Source: Enterococcus faecalis
GTDB lineage: Bacteria; Bacillota; Bacilli; Lactobacillales; Enterococcaceae
DNA length: 64,000 nt
Direction of reading: 5' to 3'
Assembly (NCBI RefSeq): GCF_029024925.1
Contig: NZ_CP118962.1
Span: forward strand, 2,748,501 to 2,812,500
Below, piece after piece: positions 61,380 to 64,000 of this stretch. Positions within the stretch are counted from its first letter, which is position 1, and each line of letters starts with the position of its first letter. The notes beneath the pieces were generated by a model, which was not told the origin of the DNA, made no database searches, and worked only from the letters and a program-made list of their open reading frames with translations. Position numbers and translations under genes: made by a program.

Positions 61380-62567
61380 TCACAAAAGCGATTCTTCGCC
61401 ATAGGCTTGATCCAAGGCTTGTTGAATATCTTCGATAATAGATGTTGGCTCTTCCAAACCAACGTACATGCGAATGTGCGCTGGCGACAAGCCTCTTTTC
61501 TGAACAGCCGCCAAGTTATTGCCTTTGAATACAGGCAAGGCCAAACTTTCAAAGCCACCCCAACTGACCCCAATTGTGACCAGCGTCAATGCGTTCACAA
61601 ATGTTTTCAAACGTTCAAAATCGGTATCTTTTAAATCAATCGCAAACAATGAGCCATAACCTGTTAAATATTTTTCTGCTAACGCTTGTTGTTGTTGATT
61701 TCCTACAAAAGGATGATATAAGCGGCTGATTCGCGGATCCTTTTGCAAAGCCAACAGCACCGTTTGGATGGCTTGAGACTGATGCGCCAACCGAACGGGC
61801 ATGGTACGAATACCTCGTAACGCTAACCAAGAATTGAAGGGACTATTGACTGCGCCTAAAGCTTGATGACCATGTTCAAAAATTTGATCTACAAGCGCTG
61901 CTTTGCCAATGACAGCCCCTGCTACAATATCCGAATGACCACCAATATATTTGGAACAAGAATGAATCACCAGGTCCACATTATGGCATAAAGGATGCTG
62001 AAATAACGGTGACGCCCACGTGTTATCAATGACAGTGTATGCGCCGATTTTTTGTGCTAACGCAGTTATTTTTTCTAAATCTAGCAGTTCAAACTTTTGT
62101 GAGGACGGACTTTCAAAGTAAATGACTTTGGTGTTTTCCTGAACAAATTGAAAAAGTTCTTCTGTTTCTGCAACGTCTACTTTGGTCAAGGATACGCCAA
62201 ATTTCTCTAAATATTGCACAAACGAAACAGATTCTCCATAAATTGTGTTGACCATTAAAACATGATCACCTTGTTGGAGCAACGTAAACAGCGTTGCCGA
62301 AATAGCGCCCATTCCTGAGGCAAAAACTTTACATTTTTCTCCACGTTCCAAACGAGCAATTTTTTTCTCTAAAATTTCTGTTGTGGGGTTGGTGCCACGT
62401 GTGTAAACATAATTATTTTTTTCATCTATACTCGCTGCCATAAATTCTTCGTAAGTTGGAAAATAAAAGGAAGAGGTTTGAACCAACTCGGGCACCATCG
62501 GATGATACATTTTTTCCATTCCTTTTTCCACTTCACAGCAAATATTTTTATCATTCTCAACATGCAT
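61380..62567 (-). CDS. PLP-dependent Cys/Met metabolism enzyme (cystathionine lyase/gamma-synthase family)
   Basis: A 395-aa pyridoxal-phosphate enzyme. YTRGTNPTTEILEKKIARLE, FASGMGAISAT and the PLP-lysine segment HSCSKYIGGHSDIVAGA are diagnostic for the family that makes or breaks C-S bonds of cystathionine, homocysteine or methionine. Which reaction applies cannot be decided by eye. The ATG at 62567 is chosen for its GAGGAG/AAGGAA; the frame runs 14 codons further. It is co-transcribed with the upstream PTS permease (19-bp gap), recalling E. coli malX-malY. Confidence 0.87.
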   Translation of the reverse strand: MHVENDKNICCEVEKGMEKMYHPMVPELVQTSSFYFPTYEEFMAASIDEKNNYVYTRGTNPTTEILEKKIARLERGEKCKVFASGMGAISATLFTLLQQGDHVLMVNTIYGESVSFVQYLEKFGVSLTKVDVAETEELFQFVQENTKVIYFESPSSQKFELLDLEKITALAQKIGAYTVIDNTWASPLFQHPLCHNVDLVIHSCSKYIGGHSDIVAGAVIGKAALVDQIFEHGHQALGAVNSPFNSWLALRGIRTMPVRLAHQSQAIQTVLLALQKDPRISRLYHPFVGNQQQQALAEKYLTGYGSLFAIDLKDTDFERLKTFVNALTLVTIGVSWGGFESLALPVFKGNNLAAVQKRGLSPAHIRMYVGLEEPTSIIEDIQQALDQAYGEESLL

Positions 62568-62586
62568 TTCCTTCACTCCTCTTTCT

Positions 62587-63894
62587 CTACAATGTTTCTG
62601 GTACTTCATGGGCTTCTTCTTTTTGATATTGTCGATCTAAGGCTTTTACAAATGGATAATAAATAACGACACTAGCGGCAACAGCTAAAACTTGCGTCAC
62701 TGCACCTTGCCATTTTCCCACTAAAAAGCCCGAAAACAGAAAGGGCGTAGCCCATGGTGCTTGAATGTTTGTAAACATTGGCATGAACCCAATTTTCATT
62801 GACAGAAAGGCAATCAAGACCGATACAATCGGCGCGACCGCAATCGGAATCAATAATAAAGGGTTAAAAATAACTGGGAGTCCAAAAATCAAGGGTTCAT
62901 TAATGTTGAAAAATGCTGGAACAAACGAAATTTTCGACATGGCTTTCATTCTAGATGAATGTCCGACGATGGCCATTGCAATAGCCAAGCCAATCGTGCA
63001 ACCAGCGCCTCCAATTGTGGCAAATTGATCGAGCATTTGGACCGTGCCAAAGTTGCCACTTTGAGCAGTTAATTGCCCTAATTCCGCTAAGCTTTGGTTT
63101 TTGTCTGCATTCGCATATAAAATAGGATATAGCATGGAATTGATGACAGTTGGATGAATCCCAAACCACCAGAACAGTCCATTTAAGCCAGCCACAATAA
63201 TAATTGCAAAAGGGGTTCCGATTAAACCTTGCAGTGGCGCTTGAATCACCGCATAAATTAATTGCGGGAAGGAATCCGCAAACGAAAGCCCAATCCCATT
63301 AATCAATAAAGCCACCGCTACCACAAAAATCCCAGGAATCAATGCACTAAAAGCTTGGCTCACCATAGAAGGCACGCTTTCAGGCATTTTGATGACTAAT
63401 TTTTTCTTAATACAGAAACGAGTCAACTCAACCGAAAGAATTGACATAATAATGGCCGTAATCACCCCTTGCGTTCCTAACCAATCAAACGATAAAACTT
63501 TCGTCACAACTTCGCCTGATTCAGTGGTCACCGTTTTCGGTAAAACGACTACGTAAGCGACAATTCCTAAAATTAATGAAGTTAAACGATCCATTTCGTA
63601 ACTTTCCGCCAATTTATAGGACATCGTCCCGGCAAAAATAATTCCCATCATGTTGAAAGTCGCTCGATAAGCTGGTGAAATCATATCCGCCCAACCTGCA
63701 CCGAAAATTCCATCCATAAAATCGCCATACCCTGCTACTGGAAAATCTGTAATCAACATAAAAATCGATCCAATAATTGTTAACGGCATAATTGCAAAAA
63801 AACCATTTCTTAAGGCTTGAAAATAACGTAAACTTGTAATCCTTGAAACTTTAGGCACTACGGCTTGCTCCACCCAGTTTGTTAACTTATCCAT
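62587..63894 (-). CDS. PTS cellobiose-type EIIC permease
   Basis: A 435-aa membrane permease of the lactose/cellobiose EIIC (CelB) family: VPKVSRITSLRYFQALRNGFFAIMPLTIIGS at the N-terminus, and FWWFGIHPTVINSM and FNINEPLIFGLPV in the second half, with about ten helices. The ATG at 63894 has AAGGAGAG upstream; the frame extends 13 codons further without need. No EIIA or EIIB is in the window. The promoter has a cre-like site in its spacer. Confidence 0.92.
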   Translation of the reverse strand: MDKLTNWVEQAVVPKVSRITSLRYFQALRNGFFAIMPLTIIGSIFMLITDFPVAGYGDFMDGIFGAGWADMISPAYRATFNMMGIIFAGTMSYKLAESYEMDRLTSLILGIVAYVVVLPKTVTTESGEVVTKVLSFDWLGTQGVITAIIMSILSVELTRFCIKKKLVIKMPESVPSMVSQAFSALIPGIFVVAVALLINGIGLSFADSFPQLIYAVIQAPLQGLIGTPFAIIIVAGLNGLFWWFGIHPTVINSMLYPILYANADKNQSLAELGQLTAQSGNFGTVQMLDQFATIGGAGCTIGLAIAMAIVGHSSRMKAMSKISFVPAFFNINEPLIFGLPVIFNPLLLIPIAVAPIVSVLIAFLSMKIGFMPMFTNIQAPWATPFLFSGFLVGKWQGAVTQVLAVAASVVIYYPFVKALDRQYQKEEAHEVPETL

Positions 63895-63928
63895 TTCACT
63901 TCTCTCCTTAATCCTTTGTGATATCCTC

Positions 63929-63957
63929 ATCATAAAGAAACCGCTTTCTGATGTAAA
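63929..63957 (-). promoter_or_regulatory. Promoter of the EIIC-lyase operon with internal cre-like site
   Basis: TTTACA (63952-63957), a 17-bp spacer and TATGAT (63929-63934) on the minus strand. The spacer contains the symmetrical AGAAAGCGGTTTCT (63936-63949), close to a CcpA cre box, so glucose repression is likely. Confidence 0.65.
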
Positions 63958-64000
63958 TACAACTAACTGATTCTGTAACTATGTTTCATAATTCATACGC

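Overview
The window reads as a stretch of an Enterococcus faecalis chromosome. The clearest markers are the signal peptide of the lipoprotein at 36084-37013, which contains the sex-pheromone octapeptide LFSLVLAG (cAD1), an enterococcal-type extracellular electron transfer (EET) locus, a WxL/LPXTG surface-protein pair, and low-GC Firmicute housekeeping genes (rpoB/rpoC, rplM-rpsI, ctsR-clpC, birA, folate operon). No tRNA, rRNA, CRISPR array, prophage or transposase was seen.

Layout. 1-1.95 kb: a leftward two-gene ABC-2 exporter. 2.0-7.4 kb: a mannose-family PTS operon (EIIA, EIIB, EIIC, EIID) behind a textbook sigma-54 promoter with an upstream 26-bp palindrome, followed by its LevR-type sigma-54 activator. 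7.5-9.7 kb: an AT-rich island with a membrane protein carrying a divergent GT51 (peptidoglycan glycosyltransferase)-like region and about 0.9 kb without genes. 9.7-22.3 kb: rpsI-rplM, dps, a lipoprotein, an FGGY kinase, a prepilin peptidase, and rpoC and rpoB. 22.4-25.6 kb: a MazEF pair, a Zn-ribbon protein, BirA and a secreted AA10 LPMO. 26.0-27.9 kb: an M-box (Mg2+) riboswitch directly upstream of a PAP2-LCP fusion protein. 28.0-29.2 kb: a cluster of type I toxin-antitoxin units. 29.2-33.4 kb: the surface-protein pair. 33.8-41.8 kb: the EET locus (dmkA, fmnB, pplA/cad, ndh3, eetA, eetB, dmkB). 41.9-42.6 kb: two tandem copies of a second type I toxin-antitoxin cassette. 42.7-45.5 kb: folB-folK-folE-rdgB-folP. 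45.7-48.4 kb: a membrane-linked XRE regulator, glutathione reductase and a small unknown protein. 48.5-54.6 kb: a HyuA-like/DUF917/NCS1 permease operon with a PucR regulator. 54.6-58.0 kb: two U32 proteins and a FUSC-like membrane protein. 58.2-61.2 kb: ctsR-clpC. 61.4-64.0 kb: a C-S lyase-family enzyme downstream of a cellobiose-type PTS EIIC.

How parts work together. The EET genes encode a membrane NADH dehydrogenase, two enzymes for a demethylmenaquinone-type quinone, a flavin transferase, a flavinylated lipoprotein and the EetA/B membrane proteins; three of their control regions share TTCACA/TGTGAA-like dyads. The PTS operon has its regulator, promoter and a candidate activator site in one place. 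The Mg2+ riboswitch in front of a cell-wall polymer ligase fused to a lipid phosphatase suggests Mg2+-responsive envelope remodelling.

The window is also rich in small structured elements: six copies of a modular, hairpin-rich intergenic repeat (two of about 430-460 bp in opposite orientation about 13 kb apart), four antisense-RNA units against two intact toxins in one toxin-antitoxin cluster, and duplicated cassettes in another. All family assignments come from motif recognition by eye; no database search was run.
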